Below are positions 22,945-33,435 of a stretch of DNA of 64,000 bases, piece after piece (the stretch's first letter is position 1; each line of letters opens with the position of its first letter). Origin of the DNA: Theristus sp. LFF4_11 (Eukaryota; Nematoda; Chromadorea; Monhysterida; Xyalidae); NCBI GenBank assembly GCA_030248135.1, contig JASANC010005051.1, positions 1 through 64,000 of the forward strand. The letters are read 5' to 3'. The position numbers and the translations under genes were made by a program. The notes below the pieces were generated by a model, which worked only from the letters and a program-made list of their open reading frames with translations, did no database searches and was not told where the DNA came from.

Positions 22945-25900
22945 TGGTATATGCGTGCTTTTATTGTGCGTCTCTCTCCAACACATGCTAGCTTTGTGTT
23001 TATGAACACAACAATTGCTTGTTCCAAAAATCAAAAATATACTGCTTATGTGCATTGTAATAACGTAAAAATGCGCGATATGCAGCGCACGCAAAGGGTT
23101 TCCAAACTTTTGGCCGCCACTGTACATAGCTGATTGGTTGATGCATGCATTCTGTGCAGGAATTGCTCAGATCGCCGTAGTTTGGTTTGCACAGAATCCA
23201 TGCATCACATGACCACCAAACCAATCAGCTGGTTGGATTTGTAGATTGATTTGTTTGTGTTGTTTCTCTCATTGGACTAAGCCATTGACCCGTGCCTGCT
23301 AGAGTCGTGCCAAGTCCCCATGCCTGGAAGCGAGATTCTAGGTGCCTGATTCGAGATAGAAACGAGAGCAAGATCGAAACGATAAAGAAAACTGGGGCAA
23401 AAAAACGTAAATTTTGGTGAAAAAGCGCACCTGCACGTCATCTTCAATCTTGCCGCCAGTGTCGTAGACGTTTTGACGGTCGCCGGGGTCAATGGCGGGC
23501 TGTTGACGACCGTACGCAAAGCGGTCCATTATGAACGCCTGGCCGTCATACACCCAACCGGTGTAGATGTCGCTGTTGGTCTGCGAAAAGTTGGGCAATT
23601 TTGGAGAAAAGCGTTTGAGACGTTTTGTGAGGTGGAGAGTAGGGGGGGGGGGCGATTGAACAGCGGTTTGCGAAGATTTGCTCGCATAACTGCGTCCTGT
23701 GGCCTCTCGGCATTTTTCGGACGCTTTCAACACCAAAAACCAAATACACATATCGTGACAGACCGCTCTACCACTATTTTGGTTCGTGTGACCGCACCTT
23801 TGTGGAAGATGTGAAGGGGGAGAAGAAAAACAGTCAAAGCTAGACCAACTGTCGTCTCGACTTTTTTGCCACTATGATCTGTTGACTGACTTGTCCCTGA
23901 TCAAGCCATAATAACCGTTACTGTGCGCACCACCAACCATTCCACCGTCAGACGACATGCCGATGCCCGTCCAGCGGCCCACGCCCTTCGCACTGATCAG
24001 TTGGGTAGGGGGGGACAAACAGACAGAGCTACAACAGACCAAATGTCGTCACGACCCTCGCTACTAGCAGCCGTTCCCCGACCTGACCCTGACCAGACAA
24101 AAACGACTAACACAAAAACCAGGCATCACTGTGCGCACCACCAACCATTCCACCGTCAGACGACATGCCGATGCCCGTCCAGCGGCCGACGCCGACCGCA
24201 CTGATCACGAAGCGCACGTCGCCGCGCGCGGCACTGTACTCCCAGGAGGCCTTGTACTGGCAGGACGCGTCGTCGCAGCCGTCCGGGTAGCGGTACTCCG
24301 TCACGCAACTCGAGTCGGCCGCTGAGCAGAGTGTGGATTTGTTTAAGACACTCAGGGGAAAAAATCTTTTTACTGTTGTTTTTGCCGAGAAAAAACTTTC
24401 AGTTAATTTGATTTCGAAAAAAAGAACAAAGTGAACTGAGATGTACGATGCAACAAGCTTTTGTAAGATTGCAAAATAACCCCAAAACAATCCCATTAAC
24501 GGGTATACCTAGGGTTAGGGGCTTTGAAAAAAAATTTTTTTTATTTTTTTTTTGTTTTTTTTAATTTGGATTTTTTTTTCAAATTTAAAAAAAAATTTGA
24601 AAAATTTTTCTTCTACTTTGCTCTGAAAATTCGATTTATGGCATAATTTTTTGAAAGTTCAAACCAAATTTTCTTCCCAACTTCTTTGTGTGCTTAGGTA
24701 CATGTCATTATTTGGTCATTTTGACCGACGTACTCCATGTTTTTCGATTTGGATGACTTCTAGAGTCAATTTTTAGCGTTGAAATGACTTAACTGAATTG
24801 AAATATCGTTTCAGAAATCGTTTTCTTGCAACTTAGAACATGTTTTTTCAGTCGGTAGGCCATGAGATGAACATGATATTTTGTTGATTGGCGTATGTTA
24901 TAGGTCTACAATGGTGGTACGTTGGTCTACGTGTTTTCGATACGATGATTTGAAGAGTGGGCTCTCGCCATGTGGCAGATAGCATAGCTGGTTGAACCTG
25001 AAAGTAAGTGTCTTGGGGGGGGGCGACCGGGTCGACAGGGGTTGCCGACTTAGCTACAGCAAACAGGAATTTTTGAACACAGTCAAATTTTGGTAATTTT
25101 CTAAAGAGGAACAACTAAGAACGGTTCAATATTCAAGTACACGTCGAAAATTGTCCTGTTTTACTGTTGAAAATGCAACTTTCCCTCTATGAAATGGACA
25201 TAATTTCAATAAAACACGATTTTCGCTCTTATAGTTTTCCGGATCGTTCTGAAAATAGTCTAGATGAACTCAGCTCGACGAGACGCTTCGAACAAACCTA
25301 ACTTGTAAAAAAAAATTTTTTTTAAATTTTTTTTATTTAAAAAAAAATCCGGATTTTTTTCCCCCTAATTCTAGGTATACCCACTACTGCTTACTTGCAG
25401 CGTAATTCTCATCAATTTGCCCGTAATCAGCTGCGGTGTCACCGGTCGCCCGTGGCGGTGGCGCACAGCTGTTGATGCAAACTTTGGCTGAGGTTATTTT
25501 CGGCGATGTCAGGTAGCCCTCAATGTTACCCTGTGCATCCAGACGACCACCCGTAACGGGTAGTATCAAATGCTGACATCTGCAACAGAAAGGAATAATG
25601 TTCTATTATCATCATTCACGATAAGTCCCGAATTTCTGCAATTATGAAAACACCAGGTGTGCTGTGCTGTGGATCATACGGGAACCATAAGAAAACAAAA
25701 CAGCTGTGCGGGTCTAGGTGGCAACATTCACTGAGAAAACAGGTGTAGCAGCACGCTAAAGATGGTGCCGACTTCAGCAAAGAGTACAGTCAACAACCCT
25801 CCGTTCACAAATAAACAAACAAACAAAAGCGTACCTGTTTTCACCGAACTGAGCGTCATCCGCCGAGTCGGTTGTCGTGCGCTTCCGTGTGAAGGTCGCC

Positions 25901-28900
25901 CTGAGCATTCCGTTCACGTGCGTGCCCACGATCGTCGGCGTGTACACATTGTTCTCACGGTCCGTCGCCGGCTTGCCATCGTTGCTCAGGTGCCTGCAAT
26001 TGCAAGGGCAGACCTTTTTTCACTTTTTTAGATTCCATCAAAATTATGCATTTTTGTCACCTCTGTCGTGTGTTGTGCGGTGCTGTTGTTGCTGAGAGAT
26101 TGTATGTGTGTGCCGGTGTGTTTGTTTCTGAGTGACTGTGCAATGCTGTTTTGTTATTAAGTGCAATAAGTGTGCTGTCTTTAGACTGGGGCTCTCTTCT
26201 TTCAAACAGTTTTGTGTTCACTTGGACACCTTATGTATTTTGGCAGTTTCAGTTTGTCAAACCCTTTTCAGTGTTTGCTGAAGTACATGTTTCATGCGCT
26301 TCAATAATTCTTTCAAACCCTCCAAACACAAGCGTGCTTTCGAAAAATTTCTACGTTTGGAAAAAAGTAAAGCCGATTCTGATCAGTTCACGTGTCAGTT
26401 CATTTATACGACGTTCAAAAACAGGAAATCAAGGTGCACTTTTGATTTGAACAAGGGAAATCGAGAAGGAAAATCGAGCACACACACACACGCGCACACA
26501 CGCGTTTACCTTTTTTTAATTTTTTTTAATCTCAGGTCGTTATTTGTTTGCCCCTTCATCCGTTTCAAAATGCACACACGTGTGCAGACAGACACAGAAA
26601 AAAACGTCAGAATTTATTTCATTTTTCCAGCCCATACCGAAAACACATGGTCAATGTCTATCTATATTCCCTTTTTTCTGATTTGATTGAATGTACTCAG
26701 ATGGGCGGGATTTCTGGACGTGAAAAACTGGATTCTATGAATTTATTCTTCGAGCGTGATGAAGGGCAGGATATGGCACGCGCACGGATTGCTTGGCGTT
26801 TGTTTGACCGATTGATTTTTATTATTCTGTTGTTTTAACGTCTTTTTACATCAGAAATGCACCCATAACTCTCTGTACACACCAAAAATCATTTTAACAT
26901 CGTTTAGGACAACCCGACTCACTGAAGAATTATGAGAGCACTATTTTTCTGCGGCCAGCTTGGGTGGGATTGGATCATGTATATACTCAAGGCTAAATTA
27001 TTTCACGACACGTGAACGTGCGACAGCGACACGACGTGAGTGGGCAAAGACAAATCAAAAACAGCGTGCGTGTGGAACATAGAATGTAAAAAAAGTAAAA
27101 CACCAGCCAGCAAGAAACATACATACATACAGCAGTCGATAAATTCCAAAAGTAAACACACACATATTCGAAAAATAACGGTGAAAAACGACTCACATGT
27201 CATGCAAGGTCAAACCATCGTTGGTGCTCTTTATGACGATTAAATCGGCACCAGCCTGCAATATTGAAACACTTTATTGCTTAATATGTTTTGAAATGCA
27301 TATTATTTATGTCGCTTATCGAACGAAACATGCTATAAATGAAACGAACCAAAGCACTGCAATTCGAAAGATAAATATCGCTAAATGTTGGTTTTGATTC
27401 TTCACACGCAGATTGTTTGAACGTTTAAAAAATGAATCCCAAATTAACGCTGCGAAATCGTTAAATAACATTTCAACGAACGTTTGGTTGGAAGGACATT
27501 GTGAACTCTTGGCAAACTCTTGGCTGTAAATGCTCTCAAAACTAAACCTCATTCACACGATTTTTCAGTGAATGATCACAGAAGCACTCAGCTTATAAGC
27601 GAATGGAGTGCACGAGATCATTTCAAAAAACGGCTTCGAGCAACAGCAAACGAACCAACGAGGGTCGCGCGTTGAATCCAATGCCCGTCCACCAGCCTGT
27701 GGGCGCCTTCGTCTCCACCGAGTACTCGACCTCGTCCGTCTCGTCCATGTAGTGCCAGCTGACGCGGTAATCGCAGCTGCGTCCATTGCCGCCGCCACCC
27801 GTCAGACAGTTTGGCGGCCAACGCCAGTCGCCGTAGCAGAGGTCGCCAACGACAGCTGACGTACAATATACCATTGCAAGTAAATATATAGCGAATCTCG
27901 CTCGCAAATTGTGTTGTTGTGGCGAGCGGCTTTTTTTAGGAATCATCAGCAACGGAGTTTTGACGGACCGGTGTAATATGACTTCGTCCTCCCTTTCAGC
28001 TGTGCGTACAAACCGGGCACATTCAACCAACCAAACTCTTCTCTCAGCCGGTGCATCTGTGCTCTCTGCCAAATCTTGCCCCTCGAATTTTCAGACTCAA
28101 CAGAGACCGGGAGACACTCACTTGAATCGACGACCTGTGGATCAGACTCTGACTCCACTGTCGTCGTCGTGCTTGTTGTTGTCGTCGACGTCGTCGTCGG
28201 CGCTGTCTGCCGCGTCGTGCTGGTGGCGACTGACGTGCGAGCGTCGCGCGCTTCATCGACCAACTCCTCGAATGCGGCCGAAACAAGCACCGGAGGCATG
28301 GTGCGTGGCTGACTCAGCCGTCTGCTGGTCGTGGCCTGCGTCGACGGCGACGTCGGCTGTTGCGACACGATGCTGCTCGCTTCTGCAATATTATCCGGCC
28401 AATAAGCCTGTGCAAGACAATGAAATACAGTCAAAGCCAGAGGAAATTCTGCCGTCGGAAACAAAAAAGCGACATTATTCTTGGTGAACGTTTGGAATTG
28501 CAAGAACTGCCATCGGTATTGTTCTCTAAAAGGTTTTTTCAAAAGTTGTTTCCTCTGCAGAAGTCCGTTCAACTTTTCCACTGCAACAGTTAGTGTTGCC
28601 GACACTGTTTGCGCGGAAGCTCTTTGCCTGTTCCTCCGCTGTTATCAATGCCTGGCGGAACACATGTTGGCAACAGCAAGATAACAGACAACAACAACGG
28701 ACGTGTGCTCGTGGTTGTGTCAGTGGCCGCGCGCGTCGTGCCTTGCTGCCGCGTGGTGGCCGTGATGAACACTGGCGACGTCGTCTGCAGCTCCGGCGGC
28801 ACCGGCAGAAACTGTAGCTCCTCGTCCTCCGTGTGCGTCGGACGGTCGGGTGCAGCGCAGAATTGGCCGTAGGACTGCGGTCGCCAGCCGATGCCGACCC

Positions 28901-31900
28901 ACGAGAGAGACTGGTACTGCAGCACCACCTCCAGCTCGTCGGTGTCCTGCGGTTTTGCAGAAAAAACGTTGATTTTTTTGTTGAAAACAACCTTTGTTAT
29001 CTTGCAGTTGTTAGTTTGAGATGAAAAGTGGTCAGCTTAGTTGCACTCCGTCCGTGTTGACCATCAGACACTGGTCGATCGGATTATTCTGCTGTTGAGA
29101 AAGACTTTCTTCGGATTTTGATTATGAAAGTTGCAATGAATTCTTGCTGAGAACCATGGAAGCTATCCGAATTAAATTCCGTTTGACCGACAACAAACGA
29201 TGGCGAACACTGATTGAAATTTAGAGAAAAACGCTCAATCGGACGAACCTTCAACAGTCGCCAATAGACTTTGTCCTGTTCGACGCTTAACGTTTGCTCG
29301 TTGAATTGACTCGGATCGAACTGTCTCGACTGATAGGCTGAGACCAACGCGCAGTTCGGACCGTAGTAGCCGAACGAACAGAAGCAAACGCCGCGCGGAT
29401 GCGTGTATTGGCTGAGTTGAATGCAGCGCCCGTTGCCATAACAGTCATCATCGCCCCAGCATTCGTCTGAAGCAGCGGAGGGAATGTCAGAAATGTGTTT
29501 GAAAATGCTGCCTCGTCACATGAGAAAAAAACGGTTTGGATGTGAAGTGGAAAAGGGTGTTGCGGCCCAAGACCACCTCCTCATTATATGAACTTGCATT
29601 TCAACGATGCTTACTTTGAACAAAGCCGAAAAGAACACACTGACGCAAGTTATCAATACCGTGTAACACAACGGGTGTTGACAAAAATACGTGAATAATG
29701 GCACAGTTGTAGCTCATGACTGAACTGAATATGGCGAGAATCGTGTCGAAGAAACCCGAAAAAAACCAACTTCAATGTAAACAACAATAAAATCACCTTT
29801 ATACTGACACCGATCGCCAGAGTACAACTTGTCACAGTAGCAAATGCCGTCGACCAACTGTCCGTGGGCGTTACAAGCCTCCTGTGGTGTCAGCGCTGAA
29901 AGAATCCATTGAAATTCGTACATATTTCGAGCCACAAGATTTGAAAGACCCGCATTTCGAATGCTTTTACTGTGCAAAGATTTCGATTCTGACTGTTGAA
30001 AGTGAGTAGAAGGGCGTCCGGCAGAGCAACACGGTCTGCAATTTCGGTCTGCTTCTTACAATTTCGCAACGTCTCTGAAGCAGCATTCTGTGACCGCGTG
30101 CAGGAGTAGCTGTAGTTGTAGCGTTAACGAACGTCACTACATACTGCTCCATGAATGCGCCTTGAACGCTCTAACCTCTCAAAATTGACACATCCGCACA
30201 CGACCAGAATTTATAGTTGCCCCACTCGTTTGCCTGTCGCTCCAGCCTCAGCGCGCAATTGCGGCATTCCTCCGTCGGCAATTGGATGAGTCCCGATTGT
30301 AAGCTGGAAAATAGCAAATAGTGGAATCAGTAAATAATGAAAATAGCAAATAGTGAAAATAGTATCTGTCAGTCTGTCCAACTGTTTGTCATGATAACTT
30401 TTGAACTTTTAACTTTTGAATATATCGTTTGAATACTGGAACTTGTTCTATAAAGTCCTCGAGAAAATTCGAGGAATTAAAGAAACGAGAATCACCAAAA
30501 CTGTATGCAGCTACAAAAAGTAACAAAAAAAACACCAACGTTTGGTCGTTAGTTCCGAGCCAAACGCCTCCGGGAGAGACGTAGTTGATTGGATTATCGT
30601 TGGCGTCTAACAGTTGCACCCTGAAGCCACCCTGATGTGGGTAGGACATGAACCAGCTGATATTCACTGTGGCCCCGGCTGGCAGTGTTGTGTAGACGGC
30701 TAAAATTGTTGCTTGCTTTGGAATGTCTTGCTTTGATACATTACTAGTTTCAAGTGGTTTCCAGCTTTAAGATGGATCAATAATAGTGAATTCATGTTGC
30801 ATGTTTCTTAGCTTCCGTTCTTAAAAAACAATTAATAAGCGTTGTTCCATCTACATTGTATTTTATTAACACTTTTTCTTGACTTTCTGCACACTTCTGC
30901 ACCACTGCATTTTCAGTAGATTTCTCCTCCATGCAAACAATTTGTGGAATAATTTTTTTCAAAAATTCAGGACATAATCCCTGAGCGCATAACCCTGAAA
31001 CATGTAGGCAACACGCAGTTGGTCACCACAATGTTCAAGAGTCCAGGATACAAAATAACGATTTCAATTTTCTTTTTGTATTCCTTTTTCCATTTGACAT
31101 ATAAAAAATGGCGGTAGTAATCTGCAACAACGTTTCTCGTTGAATCACGTGGGCTCAGTGACCACATGCATTTTGTTATGTGGAATTGAACAGATGATTT
31201 CGCTTTTTAAACAAGAAAGTGCGGCACACAGAAAACCGGTTACTGAAAAGAAATTGATATATGTATTTTCGATTGAATGGTTTGATTGTCTTTGTTGCAA
31301 CGCAGTGTGCTTTTGTGTTGCCTGAAATTGTATAAACGGAAGAAAAACAGAGTGATATTGTTATTTTTTAAAAATCGTGCGAAGTAGACCCTTGACAAAC
31401 AATGATGGATTTTCGAAGGGCTTCGGTTTGGAAAAACGCAAATGAAAACAGGTCTGGCCACTCATTCTCATGTTGCTGTGATACAATATCGGTATTATGT
31501 GCAAGCGATTACATCAATATGTTGGTGTTCCGTAGTAAAAATGAAAATTCCACAAAAAAATAATTGTATATTGTGTCTGTTAAAGTAGGAAATAGAAACT
31601 AACCCAATAAAGCGGAAAGTGAACTCGAATGATGAATGAAACAGTTGAAACTGATCGAGAGAGAAAAAAAATAAGTTGAGCAAAAAATAAAGAAAAAACT
31701 AATATAACGAAATCTTGCGAACCTGATTCCGGATCGGGTTTCGGCACCCCGCATGGTGGCGGCGTTCTGGTGTTGTCGAGAAAATCCAACGCCGGATACC
31801 TCGCGGGCGGAAATGTCAGTCTGACATGAGCGTTAACAAGCTCTGTGGAAATGAACGTCGAGATTAACAGGCGTATTAAGCAGTTCATGGTGTTCGTCCG

Positions 31901-31930
31901 TTGTAACCGTCGTGATCGCACGATCGTCAT
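14318..31930 (-). CDS. LPMO-like/EGF/multi-DOMON/SEA single-pass membrane protein, 27 exons
   Basis: Exons in coding order: 31723-31930, 30540-30699, 30176-30303, 29797-29895, 29249-29466, 29047-29088, 28686-28946, 28122-28407, 27656-27855, 27197-27255, 25835-25993, 25395-25579, 24146-24321, 23431-23580, 22615-22819, 21623-21820, 21197-21397, 20553-20857, 19881-20144, 19325-19580, 18451-18578, 18028-18089, 17570-17730, 17065-17201, 16586-16642, 15342-15680, 14318-14542. All junctions are GT-AG and phases match throughout, giving 1622 aa. Order: signal peptide 1-34, His-brace LPMO-like module 35-165, EGF 166-240, DOMON and Thr/Ser linker to 467, further DOMON domains 468-978, Pro/Glu linker, DOMON 1010-1168, Pro/Glu linker, SEA-like 1258-1335, membrane helix about 1380-1402, cytoplasmic tail. 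M15 may be the true start (a 20-residue signal peptide). Likely extracellular redox or sugar binding; exact function unknown. No standard gene name is assigned. Confidence 0.85.
17838..17911 (+). repeat. tRNA-like sequence (possible SINE head)
   Basis: CTCGGTGGTCGGGTGGTCC resembles a pol III A box region, and GGGTTCAAATTCC is a near-perfect B box 45-50 bases downstream. It lies in an intron of the DOMON gene. It lacks a clean acceptor stem, so a tRNA-derived repeat is likelier than a functional tRNA. Confidence 0.45.
18108..18360 (+). mobile_element. tRNA-derived SINE, copy 1, with CAAT tail
   Basis: The head CCCTCGTGGCGTGGTGGTAG... GGATCGAGCCCCGCCGACGG has tRNA A and B box sequence; the body contains AGGCACTTAATGACAGAG and GCCTAAAAT; the tail is an AAC run then a (CAAT)n microsatellite (18298-18360). 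Copies at 51466 and 59326 share head and body. It is in the DOMON-gene intron, about 20 bases from the exon at 18028-18089. Confidence 0.8.
18771..18966 (+). mobile_element. MITE with TGACGTCA-bearing ends, copy 1
   Basis: The termini read TGTCCGGACTAACGTGACGTCATTT at the left and the mirrored ATGACGTCATTTCAGTGGGACAC at the right. The interior (AAAACGCCCGTTTGTCAAAG, GGTTTGCTGTGAACGACAAG) occurs in reverse orientation at 61353-61549. About 196 bp, no coding sequence. Confidence 0.75.
19325..20857 (-). other. Last DOMON domain flanked by Pro/Glu linkers, exons 18-20
   Basis: Exon 18 starts with a PEGGAGYPEPTAEGEPYPE-type linker, then CAYSLQWWHD and QWTGVGFNTQPAM. Exon 19 gives ADMIIVMVHDDGVVEIADEF, LRVKFSRPL and RCQHFLYPV, a complete DOMON. 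Exon 20 ends in a second Pro/Glu-rich linker with repeated PEPxPE units. The conserved RCQHxxxPV is also in exon 12. Confidence 0.8.
20892..21033. mobile_element. Palindromic MITE, TGATTGGTTGGTGATCAC family, copy a
   Basis: Left AGCTGATTGGTTGGTGATCA and right TGATCACCAATCAATCAGCT face each other, with GTAATGCATGC inside. Related copies are at 23125-23234, 49705-49859 and 58201-58372. It lies in an intron of the DOMON gene. Confidence 0.75.
21930..22095 (+). CDS. Possible small nested coding segment
   Basis: An ATG at 21930 opens a frame MDSERYKKQTAATYKLVAVP..., alanine-rich then basic and helical (RQVIGRLARRWLEKRCESW). Base composition is GC-rich like the exons around it, then falls after about 22095. 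It lies in the intron between DOMON exons 16 and 15, on the other strand. I recognise no family. It may be a nested gene fragment, or the shadow of a missed DOMON-gene exon, though the minus strand here does not read as DOMON. Confidence 0.25.
22860..23122. mobile_element. Tc1/mariner-type MITE with (GT)n core
   Basis: Perfect terminal inverted repeats, CAGTGGCGGCCAAAAGTTTGG at the left and its complement at the right, are flanked by TA on both sides. This matches the target and end sequence of Tc1/mariner elements. The 263-bp body has no transposase and contains a (GT)n microsatellite at about 22896-22942. It is in a DOMON-gene intron. Confidence 0.85.
23125..23234. mobile_element. Palindromic MITE, TGATTGGTTGGTGATCAC family, copy b
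   Basis: AGCTGATTGGTTGATGCATG and CATGACCACCAAACCAATCAGCT are inverted ends, with CATTCTGTGCAG and its mirror TGCACAGAATCC inside. It abuts the mariner-type MITE directly. Confidence 0.75.
23923..24003. repeat. Partial duplicate of DOMON exon 13 end
   Basis: About 80 bases here (GTGCGCACCACCAACCATTCC through the GGGCATCGGCATGTCG-encoding stretch on the minus strand) repeat the 3' end of exon 13 and its donor at 24131-24209, with few changes. It has no acceptor of its own, so it is a non-functional tandem copy inside the intron. Confidence 0.8.
24501..25382. mobile_element. TIR element, GGGTATACCTAG ends
   Basis: Starts GGGTATACCTAGGGTTAGGGG and ends CCCCCTAATTCTAGGTATACCC, an imperfect inverted repeat, followed on each side by long T/A-rich tracts that also mirror one another. 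About 880 bp, no coding frame. Its right end is 12 bases from the donor of DOMON exon 12. Confidence 0.75.
28122..29088 (-). other. First DOMON remnant and Thr/Ser-rich linker, exons 6-8
   Basis: Exons 6-7 encode DELEVVLQYQSLSWVGIGWRP, the DOMON strand motif (W-x-G-I-G), but the usual second half (the D-x-V-x-G and D-x-Y strands) is not seen before the chain enters a stretch rich in Thr, Ser and Pro (TSTTTTSTTTTVES). Either this domain is truncated or an exon was missed. The linker is probably an O-glycosylated stalk. Confidence 0.6.
29249..29895 (-). other. EGF-like exons 4-5
   Basis: Exon 4 encodes ACNAHGQLVDGICYCDKLYSGDRCQY and exon 5 ECWGDDDCYGNGRCIQ... CFCSFGYYGPNC, two EGF-like units with the C-x-C-x5-8-G-x2-C ending. 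Each is one exon with the usual phase-1 boundary. The end of exon 5 (DKVYWRLLK) starts the first DOMON domain. Confidence 0.8.
30176..31930 (-). other. N-terminal LPMO-like (histidine-brace) module, exons 1-3
   Basis: After the signal peptide (…STELVNA) the mature chain would begin with His35 in HVRLTFPPARYPALDFLDN. Exon 2 has TVNISWFMSYPHQGGFRVQL with His91, and exon 3 has YKFWSCADVSI. This order, N-terminal His, an internal H-x-G-(aromatic) strand, then F-x-x-C-A-D-(I/V), is the layout of AA15 and chitin-binding type-4 lytic polysaccharide monooxygenases, in which the two His bind copper and the aromatic residue before CAD lies on its axial face. The assignment rests on these motifs only; overall similarity is too weak to claim activity. 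Cysteines at 60, 136, 139 and 158 could form disulphides. Confidence 0.55.
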
Positions 31931-32903
31931 GATTAAACCGTTTCGAACCAGTTTTGTCGAATCGATTTTTCAGGGAAAATCGATTTTTTTTCTGTTTAGA
32001 TTTCGTTGCTCCGCGCGTAAGCGGCGGGTAACGTGAGCCGACGAATAGTCGCTGATTAATGGGTTATTTATTGTTTGGTGGTCGTATTTTGAAACTGAAA
32101 AGGTTGCGGATGCTATCAACGTCAAGCATTCGCAACTGAAAGTTCACGCGACTTATATTCTCTTTCATTTTAGTTCCGACCGAAACTCCATGCGCGCATG
32201 TAAGTAAAAAGTGCTATGTATAACGCAGCAATTCAAATTTGGTAAAATGAGGCTGAATATGGCTGAGTCACTTTTGATATTTTGAATTGCTACATAAAAG
32301 ACTGAAACTGGTTTCCTTTCTACGACGTCTGCACATGCATTGAGTCGCAAAACCCAAAAAAATAAGAATAATTGACCGGATATCAAAAGCAAAAGGGAAT
32401 TCTGGGTAGGACACTCAATGCAGTGTAAGTGAATCAAAAAAGTTTACGGTACTACATGTTTAATTAATAATTATTAAAGAATTTAGAAAATTCAACAACA
32501 ACAACGCTTAGAACTTTACACGTTAGAGCGTTCCCTGACATGCCGCATTATTAGACGCTGTAAACAATCATGTTCAAAACGATACATCACATGCATGAGA
32601 TATGAAGCAAGCGCGTCCCTGAGATTATGAAATACACTTACATGTATTTGATACCGTACAACACAACAACCATATTTTGAAGATGTGTAGCGACAAAACT
32701 TATCAAGTTGATTGTGTGCTGGGCCTTAACTGTACACACACACAGGTTTATATATCACATATTTGAAGCCAAAATTTCTGCGGAAAAATAAGAAGTTTTG
32801 GTGGAAAATGGAAAGTCAGTTAGTTATGGTTAGATTGCAATGTGTCTCCAGCAAAACGACTGTGACTAACAACGAAGCAACGTGTACCTTCATTCGGTAC
32901 TTG
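31931..32903. other. Upstream flank of the DOMON gene, no gene recognised
   Basis: The promoter of the minus-strand DOMON gene should lie here. No element can be named with confidence. Short frames (e.g. 32165-32437 minus, 32763-32990 plus) look random. Confidence 0.4.
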
Positions 32904-33435
32904 GTCAACTTTGCCACTAGAAAGGGGCCGCATCTTTGCCACTGGTATATAACTGCTAATAATCGCAACTTTGCCACTACAGGGTGTTGAAATTTACAGC
33001 ACTGAAATAAATGGGCGGAAGAAAAAATGGAGTGGTGGATTGGGAAATAAAAATAGGACGAAGGTCCCACCCCACCGCGCCATCAGAGCACTAAAGCCGT
33101 GTGGTCGGGTGTTTCCCGAAAAGCGGTAACCTACAGAAGTCGGTTGCCAATACAAGTGAATTCTGCAATAACAAAACAACGTTGACAACATGACAACATC
33201 TGACTACAAGTAAATCAAATGAAAACAAATACAAAACAGTTTATTTCAGTGTTCTTTAATGCGGCTGTCAGAAATAGCAGAATTGCGTGAAAGCAACAAA
33301 CACCCTGTAGTGGCAAAGTTGCGGCTGCATCTTATAACGTGCATTGTTTGTGGCAAAGTTGCATGCATGCAGGCACAATTACCAGCAGTTATACCAGTGG
33401 CAAAGATGCGGCCCCTTTTTAGTGGCAAAGTTGAC
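32904..33435. mobile_element. Foldback element with TTTGCCACT subrepeats
   Basis: GTCAACTTTGCCACT starts the left arm and AGTGGCAAAGTTGAC ends the right arm. Both arms also share GGGGCCGCATCTTTGCCACTGG and CAACTTTGCCACTACAGGGTGT in mirrored order. The centre (about 33000-33290) has no coding frame. Confidence 0.85.

Larger units (their letters stand above)
21197..27855 (-). other. DOMON domains, exons 9-17
   Basis: Exons 9-12: SCDYRVSWHYM, WWTGIGFN, AGADLIVIKSTNDG, RCQHLILPV. Exons 13-15: CQYKASWEY, RWTGIGMS, SDIYTGWVYDG, IMDRFAYG, QCYYFLFPV. Exons 16-17: DCVDMVVGATVG, RIEDYWSVSRATPM, TTIMFRKKL, VVWAKGQVDG and FLQYHGGKNRG. Each shows DOMON beta-sandwich strands; the 16-17 block looks like the second half of a DOMON of the Skeletor/Knickkopf type. 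Its first half is not seen between exons 15 and 16. DOMON domains bind heme or sugars in known families. Confidence 0.75.

Noticed and set aside
24501..24520. GGGTTAGGGG as a telomere-like repeat
   Set aside because: Occurs once, as part of the inverted-repeat end of a transposon-like element.
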